From contig OX637398.1 of assembly GCA_951799425.1 (NCBI GenBank), positions 3,653,501-3,717,500 of the forward strand: a DNA stretch of 64,000 bases, in the 5' to 3' direction. The DNA comes from Ilex aquifolium (taxonomy: Eukaryota; Streptophyta; Magnoliopsida; Aquifoliales; Aquifoliaceae). The notes beneath the pieces were generated by a model, which saw only the letters and a list, made by a program, of their open reading frames with translations, did no database searches and had not been told where the DNA came from. Position numbers and translations under genes: made by a program. This document shows positions 43,633-56,600 of the stretch, in pieces; position 1 is the stretch's first letter; each line of letters starts with the position of its first letter.

Positions 43633-44336
43633 TCTATATAATAAAATAGCTTACAATTCAAATTTCAAAAGATAAATAAAATGACTTTTGCTTTTTGAGT
43701 TTAAGATCGCTTTAAATTTTACTTTAAAATTAATCTAACAGTTAATATTAACACCCTAAATTTAATAAGAAAAATAGGCCCATAAGGGTGTGTTTGGAGT
43801 AACTTTTTAAAAGTATTTCTAGAAATTATTTCTCATAAGTATTTTTAAAAAAAAAATAGTGTTTGAAACCGCCTCCCACCACTACCTCTACCACCACCAC
43901 CACTACCTCTATCGCCACCACCGCCACCACTACCGCTGCCATCACCACTGCCGCCGTCGCCATCGCCACCCCCACCACCACCGTCGTCGCCACCATCACC
44001 ACCCCCCACCGCCACCACCCCCACCCCCATCACCTCCACCACCGCCGCCATCGCCACCACTACCGCCGTCCCCCGCCACCACCATTGTCGTCGTCTCTGC
44101 CACCACCACCACCATCGCCATCACCACCACCACCATCGTCGCCGCCACGGTCATTGCCACCCACCACAACCATCACCGTCTCCTACCACCACCACCTCTC
44201 ACTCCCACTACAATCAATGCTTAAATTCATTTATATCTCCTCTATGTTTGTGATTTGATTTTGGATATGAATATAAATATGTTTATTGTTTACCATTTTT
44301 TATTATTCTGTACCTTCATGCACAGACAATAACTAG
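43633..44336 (+). mobile_element. Non-autonomous Helitron, type A (704 bp), tandem with the previous copy
   Basis: It starts TCTATATAATAAAATAGC after an A and ends AACTAG before a T. The hairpin is degenerate (GTACCT-TC-ATGCAC). Flanks of the CCN tract are nearly identical to the left copy (TTACAATTCAAATTTCAAAA, GGTCATTGCCACCCACCACA), while the tract itself (about 43870-44200) differs in length and phase. The head-to-tail pair may come from end bypass or repeated insertion. Confidence 0.82.
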
Positions 44337-45831
44337 TATATATATATTGAAAGATTAAATTATTATTAAAATAAGTCAAGTTATAATTCAATGGGATTAA
44401 AATTTTAAGATCTAATCGTAATTTAAATTATTTAAATTTTAACATTAAATCTAAAAAAAAATCAATCTATCCACCTAAGATAAAAAGGACCACACAAGAT
44501 GATAGCTCAATCTTAGCACTTGACATTGTACTTTCCTGAATAATTTGTGTGGCGTGGTGGACTGGACGAAAAGATGCGTCGGGTTGGGTTGATTAATGCC
44601 CTCTCATACACCATTTAAAGACAAAAAGGTTCAAGTCTACATGACCTGGATTCTCGTAGTCTCCTCTTTTGATCTTCCATTCACTTCCTTTTTTTTTTGT
44701 CACACCATCCGGTATCCGAAAGTCATTTTGGGCTCCGACTAATCCGAATTCGAGCCGGGACGCTCGTCTTCCGTGGCTTTTCTAGATTTTGGGGCCCACC
44801 TTAGAATTGACTTGAAATTAGGCCACTAATTTCTCACCAACCCATTTGAGGAAGGGAAATGTTATGCTTATCAAATTTTTTATCTTAAATGATGTGACAC
44901 AATCTCCGTCATTAAACATTAATGAGACTCATTCATCTGATGGTGAAAAACCGTGCCACATCATTTAAAATGAATATTTGATAAGAAAATTTAATAAACA
45001 TAACGTTACCCTTTGAGTAATGCTCCACATAAAAAATGAGAAAAAATATAGATCAAATGATGTAATCATATCACGTTCACTCATTTTTTTAATCACTATA
45101 TAGTATTTGATCAATTTATTAATTCAAGGATAAGGATACGCCGTGTCAATGCACAGCATACAAGACAACGTTTTGTTAAATAGAACGACGGTGTTTAATC
45201 GACAACACCTCTACTGTTAAAAAATAGTAACAAAGGAGCCGGACCTACGGTCTTAAAGGGGCTAATACAAAATTTAATTTAATGATGCATAGTGTATGGC
45301 AATTGAATAACAAATAAACTCTACAATCTTCCCGACATACAACTCAGCTCAACTCAGCCTACTTTAATCTTAATTATATTTCGTGCTTATCCTAATCCGC
45401 TATATAAATCATGTTTCGTCCTTGTGCTATATTAAGACCATATTTTCTATTAAACTGCAGGCTATCGTATCATACGTTTCTTTATTCCTCAATGGTGCAC
45501 TATCGATCTTCCATTGATATTTACTCAAACGACCCATGAAGGATTGAAGGGGCAATGTAAACACAATAGGACATAGGTCAAGATGTGTTGAAGCATTGAT
45601 TCTTCCACATACATCCTAAAAATATAGGTCTATACTAACTTTTTTTACAGACGTATGTTGCCAGAATAGATTTTTGCTCTCTTCTTCCATTGTAAAGTAT
45701 TACTTTTGATCAAAAGATGAATGGCCACCACCACTATCACCAAGCAACTATTGAACAATTAGATAGTGTTGTAGAAAAATATGCCACAAGGTGGCTTAGC
45801 TCATCTTATAACTGAGGAAGCTTCCGCCCAC
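44337..45831. other. Spacer left of the TBC gene
   Basis: Apart from the MITE at 44852-45014 I see no element with clear ends. Minus-strand sequence from about 45830 down to 45650 is probably the 3' UTR of the TBC gene. No gene. Confidence 0.35.
44852..45014. mobile_element. MITE with long inverted repeats
   Basis: The left arm AAGGGAAATGTTATGCTTAT and the reversed right arm AAAGGGTAACGTTATGTTTA pair over about 60 bases, including TTAAATGATGTG near the loop. The target duplication is not clear. Non-coding. Confidence 0.55.
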
Positions 45832-48800
45832 TCAAGGTGGCTGCTGCTGCTGCTTTTGCTTCACCCGAGATTCGGCCATCTTCCCATTTTTTTTCTCGTA
45901 TTCCTGCCTCAGTTCCTCCAAATGCTTCGATACCTGACAGTTTGACGGAACATATATAAATCAGCGATGAAGAATAACCAGAATAACTAATAATAAGCAA
46001 ACACAGCAAAATAAGAGAGTACCATAAGGAAAAGTTCTAAGAAATCTTTAAAAATTCGGATTGTAACTTCCGAAAATTAAAAAAGAAAAAAGGATTGCAC
46101 AGTGTAAGCCAATACAAGCAAAGCCATATGCAGTAACCATATCATATTTGACCATAAATAGTCCACATTATGAAGTATCTATGTGGAAAGGCCAAAATTT
46201 ATTTATTTAAAGACTCATCCCAGGTTGGCTCCAATAGTCACTATGCAAGTTTGAAGCTCTAAAAGGAAGGTGAAGGAAAAGGTTCAGCCATTAACAAATA
46301 CGGAGGGCAACGGATGATGGACAGAAAAAGTGCTATGCGACAAGCCCAGATGGTTCAGATACTAAGTGCAGGCATCATAGAGCAGAGGCAAGAACATACT
46401 TTCCATTGGGAAATGGCAAAATAGCTCAGCAAGCTTAATGGTCTAGGGTCTTCATATATCAAGGTCATCTCAACCTAGTTATATCATTTTTCATGGGTTC
46501 CAGGTGCAGTTTTATGCTTCTGCAGCCATTTCAACACCTTGTCATACCATAAGAAAATTTTAATAAATGAGGCTCATCGAGTCATCTTAAGGACATATAC
46601 CTTTGGCAAAAACAAAAAGGAGTGGACAAGAGTTTCAAAAAATACATGTACCCTTGAGGAGAATACCAAAATTTTCATTTCTTTGCTTAATCATGATTTT
46701 TCCTGTGCCAACCATAGTATGTGTTGTGATCACTACAATGTTGATTTCAAAGCATTCAAATTTCATTTGTGTTAACTGATTGACCTGGGAGTGAACACAA
46801 TGAAAAAAAGGAAATATATAAAAAAATGGAAACGTGGAAACACCAGAAAACATAAAAAACACATCCAAAATATTTTTTACTGCAAACGCAACCTTAAAAG
46901 AGTGAAGTTCAACGAGGACACTGATACAAACTGGCAGATCTAATTTCAAACTAGTAGGGCTGCACTTATAGGCTTTGGAAAGAGGAAGCATGAAGATGAC
47001 ACGCTCGTTATAGAAAACAATAACCGAAAACAATTATTTGTAGTCAATTACTTTTTAGTTCAGAAGACTGAAAAGGTAGATTAATGGAAGGTGCAAGCAA
47101 GTAAATTTCCCACAGTTAATGCAATGCCATTAGACAATGCTAAGCTATATTTTTTACATATAAAGCTCATGATATTAAGAAAGGGTGACGTAAACCTCAA
47201 TGACAAGAAAAAACATTTAGGAATTCATAACATCAGTGCAACATGCAGAGAGAGAGAGAGAGAAAACCTTGATTGAATAGGCCATTGGTAACAGTGTATC
47301 CGGGTTCATTGCATCCTCAGGGAAGTTACGCAAACCATGTATGAGTTTCTCAAAAGGTAATTTTATCTGATGAATTATATAAATGTTTCCGTAAGCAGAA
47401 TAACTACAAGTTATCAGGATCTAAGGGAATGTGAGACCGTAGAAAGCTTACCAATTCATCATGGCAATATTTCAACAAGGCCAAGCCAACTTTGAATACA
47501 ATTTTAACACCCTACAAATAAAACTGGTCAAGTTTAAGCCAAATACTGATGCTGCTTCTGAAAATCAATGAACAAAAAAAAAAGTGAACTGCTATAAACG
47601 GTAAATCACTAACCTCATAGAGAAAGACATCCCAAATTCGAAGAGCCAAATGAAATGGGAAAGAGTATGAGAAAACAGTTATAAACCACTGACTTGCATA
47701 CATGCTTGGGTTTATCATTTCCCGAGTAAAATGCTCACCCAATTTCGGCAACTGCTCCCTCATCAATTGATCAAACTGATAGAGATATTGCTGTACAAGA
47801 GGCAACCCCACCTAAAACCCACAGGCACAACAAAATAATTGAAATGTGCTTCACATGTTCACAAACAATATATAGGAGGCCTTGGCATAATAATTAGCTA
47901 TAGACAGTCCAATCACTTTGTTCAATATAGAAATTGAGACAAACAACAAGAGGTGTACAACAAGCTATGCGGTCCAGACTTCAATCAACCTCACAGCTTC
48001 CATAAAGTCAAGGTTTCTTCATATTTCTTTCAGTGTATGTTTCAAGCATGGGAAGGAAACTCGGAATTTTCAAAAACAAAAACATTTGTTCCCTACAACT
48101 ATCCAAGAAGGCAGACAGAAAATTTCTGACACCATACTCTATAATCTAAGAGATCTCTTAGTTACAAAGTTAGAGGTTAATAGAACAGCAACTAATATTA
48201 ATACTTTCCGAGTGTCTGTGATCATGCATCCGGAGATGCAATTTCCATCAGATACATGGTCCACAGGTACTAAGAAAATCCACTTGCAAAAGGCGAATTC
48301 AACCTTTTCAAGCCTTGTTGCCCACTTCAAGAATAAAAACCTATAACTGAGGTCCTCTCCCATATATTAAATAAATAAATAGATAGATAAGAAATTAGCA
48401 AAGCTGTATTAATGTTTTTGACCTTTAGTTTAGCCGGAAGCTGTGCACAAATAGACATACACAGACACATAGTTAGAAAAGTAAAGCACTTTATCCTTCC
48501 AGAAAGAGCTATCTCAAAAGTTCCAAATCCTTCCCTAGGAGACAAAGGGCATAGAAATCCAAATGGCAATTACAATAATTCTTCCATCAGCAGTTTTTGT
48601 TTAGGGACAAAAGGAGAAATAATGCAAGCCCAATAATGACCAAATTTGATCCAGAGAAAAAATATCGTTAGACTAGAACAATATCTGATTATTCAGCATG
48701 CCTATCCAAAAAGTACAGTAATTCATTAAAGAATTGGACAAAGACTAGACTGTGTAGCTGTATCTAGCAATTTGAAGGAATAGTAGCTCCTGAAATTTGG

Positions 48801-50735
48801 ATGATAACATCAAGTAATGCCACTTCTTAAAAACTTTAATGTTTCCTATGTAAAACTTATCTAAAAGCAGTGGCTATGACCATATAAAGTGAGAGCCCAG
48901 ACAAAAGGCCACAAAATCATGCTTATTTTCATTTTAATGGATGAAATCAAGGAAGAGCAGCACTTTCTCCCAACATGTCAACAAGGAATTATCCCAATTT
49001 CTTCAGACCATCTGCAGCAAAAAGTTCACAACTCTACTGAACATTTTCCAAAAAAGCCAGGACAAATTTTGACACTACAAAAAAGTACAGGAGTCCAAAG
49101 ACCTATAGTTACTCCGTTGACCATGCATACTATATGAGGAGACATTATCATCTTAAAGCTGATATGCTAAAATGACAGCATCCATAGAGTGAAATCAGTA
49201 TGTTGTTGCATTAAAAGAATACCAGATATAATCCTTCCATTGGGGCATGGACAGCTCCTTTCAGTAGTGCAACCAATAACCAAAATGCATCTTCTTCACT
49301 CATATACAGAAGCAACAGACCTGCTACAAATCCCATTCCCTGCAGTTAAATTGATTCCAATATCACTCGGTGTCCTGCAAATGTAAATAGATGATTGATA
49401 GTACAGAAAGATATACACCTGTACATATCCGACATCTCTATCATACACAGAGTATGCTTTTAAAACATTGTATAGAGATCTCTGACCAGGTCCATGTCTC
49501 TGCTGGAAGAAAACATGCGAAGGGAAAGTACGAGAAATATCCCGAATAATATCCAGTTCAGAAGCTGATGTCTCATATATGACTAGTTGCTGTACAAAAC
49601 GGCATTTCCATCAAGACAAAAAAAAAAGTTAAGTACCCAAAGCCAAAAAAGGGACATTATGCGTCTCGGATTTGACATACACCAATTTTCATTGCTAAAG
49701 TTCAAATCAAACTTAGAAACTCAAAGGAGAAGTTGGGGCCTATGGCCAATGGTGTTCACCTCATATACCCCAGGATTCATCAGCAAGAGGTCCCTACTTC
49801 CTGAGATTAACTGCCAAACAAGACCCCTCAAACAATCAGGAATTCCTTTTCTTATTCGACGTTTAACAACATGAGGTTTCCTCCTAACGTAATGCTTCCA
49901 GTCACTCCCTCCAACCCCAATCATCTTCCTCCATTTACGAACCCTTCTTTCCTCCCTGAAAATTGCCTCATCGATTTAATTAGCAAGAAATATGAAAGAG
50001 AGAGAGAAGAAGTACACACGCGAATGTAGTAACAAGATATTTGTGTATAATGTAAATTTTCAAAAGTAAAAGCACCTTGTGCTTAGGTATTCATCACTGT
50101 TGTGAATAGATATATTAATGTAATGAAGAAATGATGATTTTTAGTTTTGGGAAGAAATGGACTTTGCTTTGGCCGGGGTTTACTCACTGGATACCTGCTG
50201 GGCACCCAAGATTTTAAATAACCAAGATCATCTAATTGGCAAGGTTGATCTTTAAGAAACGGTTAAGTGTGGAATTGTCTGCCTGCGCTATTCTCGCATA
50301 TCCATTAAAAAACAAGTAAAAATAAATTAATTTGTCATCCGCATTATAATTGCAATTTGCATTATATTAGGCTGCCAACCTCTTGCCTTTTGGGCTGAAA
50401 AATCTCTGAAAGGAAAAGCGAGTAGAGCCAGAAAACATATAGTGCTCTGTTAGCAAAATTAAACCTGCTGTTATTTCAAAATATCATAGCATACAACCAC
50501 TCTCACCCAGGTCAATTCACATGTTTATCAATACTGCTATAGAAAGCGCAAGTGAGCATAAAGTTTGACAATATAAAAACTGATTCAGCATTCAATACCT
50601 CTCATACACAATAGCTGGCCTACTCTTGGCTAGACCTTCAGGAGAATTAAGTTCCTGCTTTACAAATCCAAATCTGTCAACTCTCGGGGGCGGAGCTGGT
50701 CCTGTTTCATAATCATCCATTTTCTTCTTTTCCAT
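45832..50735 (-). CDS. TBC domain RabGAP (At3g02460-like), 8 coding exons
   Basis: Coding exons on the minus strand: 50735-50599, 49955-49760, 49589-49419, 49339-49223, 47811-47614, 47511-47452, 47366-47268 and 45933-45832. All introns are GT-AG and phases agree, giving 359 residues. TBC proteins stimulate GTP hydrolysis by Rab GTPases in membrane traffic. The dual-finger catalytic residues are present: the arginine finger R131 in I125-I-R-D-I-S-R131 and the glutamine finger Q168 in Y166-V-Q168. Other TBC landmarks are RIRKGIPDCLRGLVWQLISG (exon 2), EEDAFWLLVALLKG (exon 4) and FHLALRIWDVFLYEGVKIVF (exons 5-6). A C-terminal charged, glutamine-rich tail follows. The N-terminus MEKKKMDDYETGPAP matches a short acidic leader typical of the small plant members. 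A 5' UTR intron with acceptor near 50848 is likely. Rab target unknown. Confidence 0.93.
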
Positions 50736-51769
50736 TTTACCACCTCATACAAGCTCCAGCACCCCAAAAGCCCAAAACCACTGCACTGGTTTCCCACAAC
50801 ATGACCGGCAGCTGGCTGATTTCAAATCACAAAGCATACCAAATCTGGAATAGTGAAAAATAAAATAAATAGCACACTACACAATGAAATAGCCAAAAAT
50901 AAAATAGATAGCACATTAAAGTATAAGTTAAAATAAAGTTATCAATCAGAAAGGCAAGTAAAAAGAATCACACAAGATTTGAAAACGAATAGAATAAGTT
51001 AAAATAATAAAGTATATTAAGTAACTGATGAAGTTATTGAATTCCCAACACACAAACTTACAATTGTCGCAACCACAACAATGAACAATGACAGCTCAAT
51101 TGAAAACGAGGCAATATTGTAGCTGTTTCAAATCGAAATAACAAAAGGATGGAATCACTTGGATACACATACACAATTTTAGAAATGAATCGAATACCCA
51201 AATAGGAGATCATAACAAGGTTCGATTTGTCAAGCTACCATCCAGATACCCGTGAAAATAAACTTCATAATCAATAATGAAATTTTTTAACAATGAATCA
51301 CCGAATCAAAAGTATCGGAGTAGTAAATAAAACAGTATCAGGGAGGCTATGAAAAACAGGAAGATTATAAGATATTAAGGAAGAAATAGAACCAAAAAAG
51401 ATCAAACATGAAATGGGTTCATTCTATATAAACAGATAAGGAAGAATTAGAACCAAAAATGAAATGGGTTTATTCTATATATACAGATGCATACATGTAA
51501 AGAGAGAAAATCCGAAGATATAAACTAAGTGAAACAACGAAAGCCAACTTGGTGGATGTGAAGATTCCTTAAATCTGCGAGTGATTGGGTTTTTTTTTTC
51601 CCCCTCTTTTTGGGTCTATCCCTCGATTCGTCGTGAGTCGTGACAATGTGAAGCGATGATTTTCCGGGAAAGTTAACGAAAATGGGAAGTTTATTGTCAA
51701 TAAGGGAGGAATGCAAGAACAACACGACGCGTTTTGCAGTTTGGAGATGCCCTACGGCGTCGTTCATGG

Positions 51770-53562
51770 TTTATTTTACGAAGCTGTGGAGGTAGTTAAT
51801 GAATATATCATATTTCTGGCCCCAAGTACTAAAATATTTGATTAAAGGGATTTTAAAAAGTAATGGTCCCGAGGATGAAAAAATAGAAGGAAAAAAAATT
51901 TAAGGGATTCCATTTTCCATCTCTTCATGAAAGAAATAGACTTTTTTTAATGGTATGATGGATGAAAATTGAAATGATAAATTTTATATTATTTGGTATT
52001 AAAAGAAAAGTGGAAGAAAAGAACTTAAAATTACCATTCTATCCCTCTACCATGTGAAAGTTTTACATGGATATGTCAACTGAACCATTCATGCAATAGT
52101 AATTTTTTTTATGTTATTTAGGGTTAATAGTTTTTAGTTCTTAAAATATGTATTTTTTTATCAATTTGGTTCTTAAAGTATCAATTTTAATCAATTTAGT
52201 CTTTAAAGTATTAAATCCATGTCATTTTAGTCTCTAATCAGATAATTCATTAAATTTTTTGACAAAATTAACTACGTATTACTCTTTCAGACGGTATCTT
52301 GTGTTCAACACGTGATTATTCCGTCAAACTTAATGGTTCATCTATATAGGGACTATTTTGACACGAATTGAATACTTTAGAGATAAAATTAAAAAAATTA
52401 GTATTTTAAAAACCAAACTAATAAAAAAATACGTACTTTATGAACAAAAAAATGGCCCTAACGTTATTATCTACCATGTGGCAATATAGAGAATGTCATA
52501 TTTGAAATAATGATTCTTCCTTCTGGAACAGTTTGCTTGTGTCATTGGAGTGGGCCTTTCTTATTGTATGTTAAATAGAAGGGTAAAATGGTAAAATTAT
52601 AGAAGGCCCAGCATTCTCTCACCTTTCTCGCCCATATTTGGGGGAAGAACTTTTGGTGGGGCCGGGGGGGTGGTGGAAAGGCTTTACTCCTAACTTTCCT
52701 CTTCCTCTCATGTTCTCTTCATACCAAATGGTGAAAACATTTTCTATCCATCTTATTTTTCTCTCCCCTATTTTCATCCACTCTATTTTTTTTGTACCAA
52801 ACAGAGCATAAGTTTTGGGTTGTTAGTGATAAGTCGATATAAAAAATAAAAAAATTAAGTGAAAATAAAGACCCCTTAGAAATGCTCTTAAAAGTATTTA
52901 ACCATTTTTATGGTGTATTTTTTTAGTAAATATTAGATGTAACGATTATAGTATGTCAATAAAAAAATAAAAAAAATAGATAAAATATGGTTCACTTCTT
53001 ATCATGGAGATGATTATGTATTGCAAGCTGGGTGGTTATGAATTTCAATGGTACTCGGTTGCAAATTTGTTTACTTATTAATGAACAGTTACACCACTTG
53101 ACATTTTTTACGTGGTATAACAATTGCACCCAATATTTTTTTGTATTTTGGAAGAAAATAATGTAGTAGTGGGCCGGTTCAGTTGAGCCCGCACGGTTGC
53201 GTTGTCTTTGATTCCAGTGCTGATGGGCCCAAAATTTCCCATTCACCTACGAAGAAATTTGTGTACCCCGGTTATCTGAGACGAACATGGCTTTATTTAT
53301 GGTGCTAACTGTGATATAAAGCTCCGACAAGGCAAATGCGAAAAGTCTTCTAAAAACCATGGCTGCTCTTATCTTCCCAGCGAAAAACACCAGCTGAAGA
53401 ACACCCATTTATCTAGTTCAGCCGCCAAGCTTATCAAACTAGGTATTATAATACCCTTCTTATCCCACAAAAGCAATTAACATTCATAGTGCTCTCATTG
53501 CTTTCGTAAGGGTGTTCTTGAAGGTAATTCCGGTACTGGGTTCTTTTTCTTTTTTGGGTTTC
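51770..53562. other. Divergent intergenic region between TBC and FTSHI3
   Basis: It holds the promoters of both divergently transcribed genes. The part 51840-52805 is AT-rich with GATGGAAAA and TTTTCATCC phrases like those of the element at 23330-24153 (right end TTTTGTACCAAACAGAGCAT), so a related but decayed element probably sits here. No additional gene is seen. Confidence 0.4.
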
Positions 53563-53618
53563 ATGGAAGATTTGTTGTATTTATTATGAAAAATGGCTCA
53601 TGTTCTTGCTTCGAATAA
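53563..53618 (+). promoter_or_regulatory. Two overlapping short uORFs before FTSHI3
   Basis: An ATG at 53563 opens 8 codons ending TGA 53587-53589. A second ATG at 53586 overlaps that stop (ATGA) and opens 10 codons ending TAA 53616-53618, running across the main ATG at 53593 out of frame. If both are in the transcript, they should reduce or tune FTSHI3 translation. Presence in the mRNA is not shown by the sequence. Confidence 0.45.
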
Positions 53619-56600
53619 TGGGTTCTTGCTTGCTCATGAAAAATTGTCACTTCGTGTTGGAAAGCCCAAATATTTGGGAAGGTACAGAATTTCCTCTTGT
53701 TTATTGCCCAACTCTTGCTATGGTTCTGTCTCACTTCCTTTATTGGGGTTTCATACTTGTTGTAAGTATCAAACTAGGTTGTTCTTGAACGCTAGGATTA
53801 GGTCACTAATCAATGAAAAAGGAAATATAGAGACCCATTTGGGAAAAAGGGAAAAGAATGATGTCAGAAAGAAGTTTTCTTTAAGATTGCGCCCAAGATT
53901 GCGATTACTGTCGATAACATTGAAAAGGGTTCCGATTCAGTCCATGTTAAATGACCTAGGAACATTTCTGCGTAAGAATTTTAAAAGAGTGACTGTTTCT
54001 ACCTCAATATCTGTTGCACTGGCGCTGTGCTATTTGTTTCTGAAATTTACGGCAATGCCACCTCCTAAAGTTGTTCAATACTCCGATTTGGTAATGAGCC
54101 TTCAAAATGGGACTGTGACAAGGGTTCTATTTGAGGAGGGTTCTCGCCGTATATATTACAACACCAACTTATGGAGCGGTGATAGTACACAAGTGACTGA
54201 AGATAAAGCATTAGCAAGAAGAGTTGAGGATGAGAACTTGGTTGATATGGCTGCGAGCAATGAAGTTACTAGAAGTCACCAGGTAAATGGTGCAAATTTC
54301 TTGAGGAAACTTACTGTGAAGCGGGCTTCTACTCCCCAGTGGCAGTACTCAACAAGAAAGGTAGACCACGACGAAAGTTATCTTCTTAGTTTGATGAGAG
54401 AAAAAGGGGCTGCGTACGGCTCTGCCCCTCAATCAGTGTTGATGGCCATCAGGAGTATCTTGATCACTGTGATATCACTTTGGATTCCTTTGACTCCTTT
54501 AATGTGGATTCTTTATCGTCAACTTTCTGCTGCTAATAGCCCGGCAAGAAAACGACGACCAAGTAACCAGCTGGTTAGCTTCAATGATGTGGAGGGCGTT
54601 GATGTTGCGAAAGCAGAGCTAATGGAGGTAAGCTATTTCCATTACTGACCTTAAAATTTATCATAGTCCCAAATCATCTAGGCTTGATTTGTAGTCATGT
54701 GGAAAGCACCATAGGGCTTTTTCTCTTTTAAGTCTGTAATTCTACATAGTAATTCTGTTGACAATGCACAGAACCCTGCTCAATTATCTAGTCAGTACGA
54801 ACTGGATCTTATGACCATGAGGACAAGGTAGCAATAACTTAAAAAGCAAATGGACATAACACTTTCCAAAACTGAATTTTAGTTTGTGAACCATATGTTT
54901 ACTTATCAATTTATAATTTTCTTGTTCATAGATAGTTTTGTGCCTACAAGGAGCTATTAACTACAGTAAACTAGGAGCCAAGTTACCTAGAGGCGTACTG
55001 CTAGTGGGTCCTCCAGGAACAGGAAAAACATTACTAGCCCGTGCAGTGGCTGGAGAAGCAAGAGTCCCATTTTTCACCGTCTCTGCCAGTGAATTTGTGG
55101 AGATGTTTGTTGGGAGAGGAGCAGCTCGCATTAGAGACCTTTTTAGTGTGGCAAGGAAGAGTTCACCATCAATCATTTTCATTGACGAGCTTGATGCTGT
55201 TGGAGGAAAGCGTGGTAGAAGTTTAAACGATGAAAGAGACCAAACACTAAACCAGGTAAGTTCACCTTCCAATTTATATGCATCTCACGAGTTCTCATGA
55301 ACTATATGAAGGCTGGTGAAAGTATCGGACTAACACAAAAGTGTTGATGTCTCTATACCAATTTTATCTTACATTGATGTCATTTGGCAGATGGAATTTA
55401 TCTTTTTCCATGTGAGATTACAAAATTATGCTGAACTTCCCCAATTCCTCAATTGAAAATTTATTTAACTAAATTTCACAAAGCTGGTCTATGTATGTAT
55501 TTTCACCTATGTTGCATGGGCTCTTCTGAATGTAAGGGTATTGGCTCAGGGTATGTGTCCTAAATGTCCAATTGCCGGACCAACGTGAAGATTTAGATTT
55601 GCATTAATAGTACGAAGCATGCCAGATAACTATACAGTTGTACATAGAGTTCTCTTATTGTGTTCCTTTATTTATTGGTTACTTCAAAATGGATGGAGTG
55701 CTCATTCCAAATAGTCTATTTTAGTGTTGATCAAAATAATATTTTACTCTGGTAAATTATGTTAACCATCTATTTAGCTGTGTCTCCATGTCCTTCAATT
55801 GGGAGATTAGATAAATCCTAGTATCCAATGCTTAGACTTCTGTTTATCTGTTTGAATCTATGTAACATAGTTACATGCATATGCATGTCATTTGGAGAAT
55901 AATAATAATCTGGTCAGATGCAACAGAATGCATCATGCAGAAAAAAAATCAATTCACATTAGTATGAGGACGAATAATTGTAATTTGATTGGTACAACTG
56001 AATGCATTATGCAGAAGAAATCAGTATATGTTACCGGTATTCGTGGATGAGAAATCCTACCTGTTAGTAATAAAAATTAAGATGAGGATCAGAAAGGAGC
56101 AAAAGATAAAATTGAATTATAATCCAACTCCCTAGAAAGAAACCCCAACCTCTTCAAAGGCAACTCTGATCTGTTTCAAGGAGAGAAGAAATGCCCCTTA
56201 AAAGTCTCCGCCATAATAGCTTGATACATTACCATAGAATATGACAATGGTGGTTGCATGATGATGATGAAAATGATGACAGCGACAAAGACTTTGTATA
56301 TTGTTAATGATATATTTCCTGACAAGTCCTTGGATTCTTATTAGTCTATAAGTTGGTGAGTTCCCCAATATTCAATTGGTGATGTTCTTGATGTTGATCT
56401 TATGACTCTTTTGTGCTTTGTAGTTGCTGACGGAAATGGATGGCTTTGAATCGGATGTGAATGTAGTTGTCATTGCTGCAACTAATAGACCAGAAGCACT
56501 GGATCCAGCTCTATGTCGGCCTGGACGCTTTTCAAGGAAAGTATTTGTGGGAGAACCAGATGAAGATGGAAGGAAAAAAATTTTGGCTGTACATCTAAGA

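Noticed and set aside
43147..44258. Long frames on both strands (up to 145 codons) rich in Pro, His, Gly or Val
   Set aside because: All lie over the CCN cores of two Helitrons; open frames on both strands follow from the trinucleotide repeat.
46539..49386. Several 60-140 codon frames within the TBC gene
   Set aside because: They fall in its introns or are antisense; none has a recognisable domain and the exon chain explains the locus.
54961..55272. 103-codon minus-strand frame
   Set aside because: Antisense of the FTSHI3 AAA exon.
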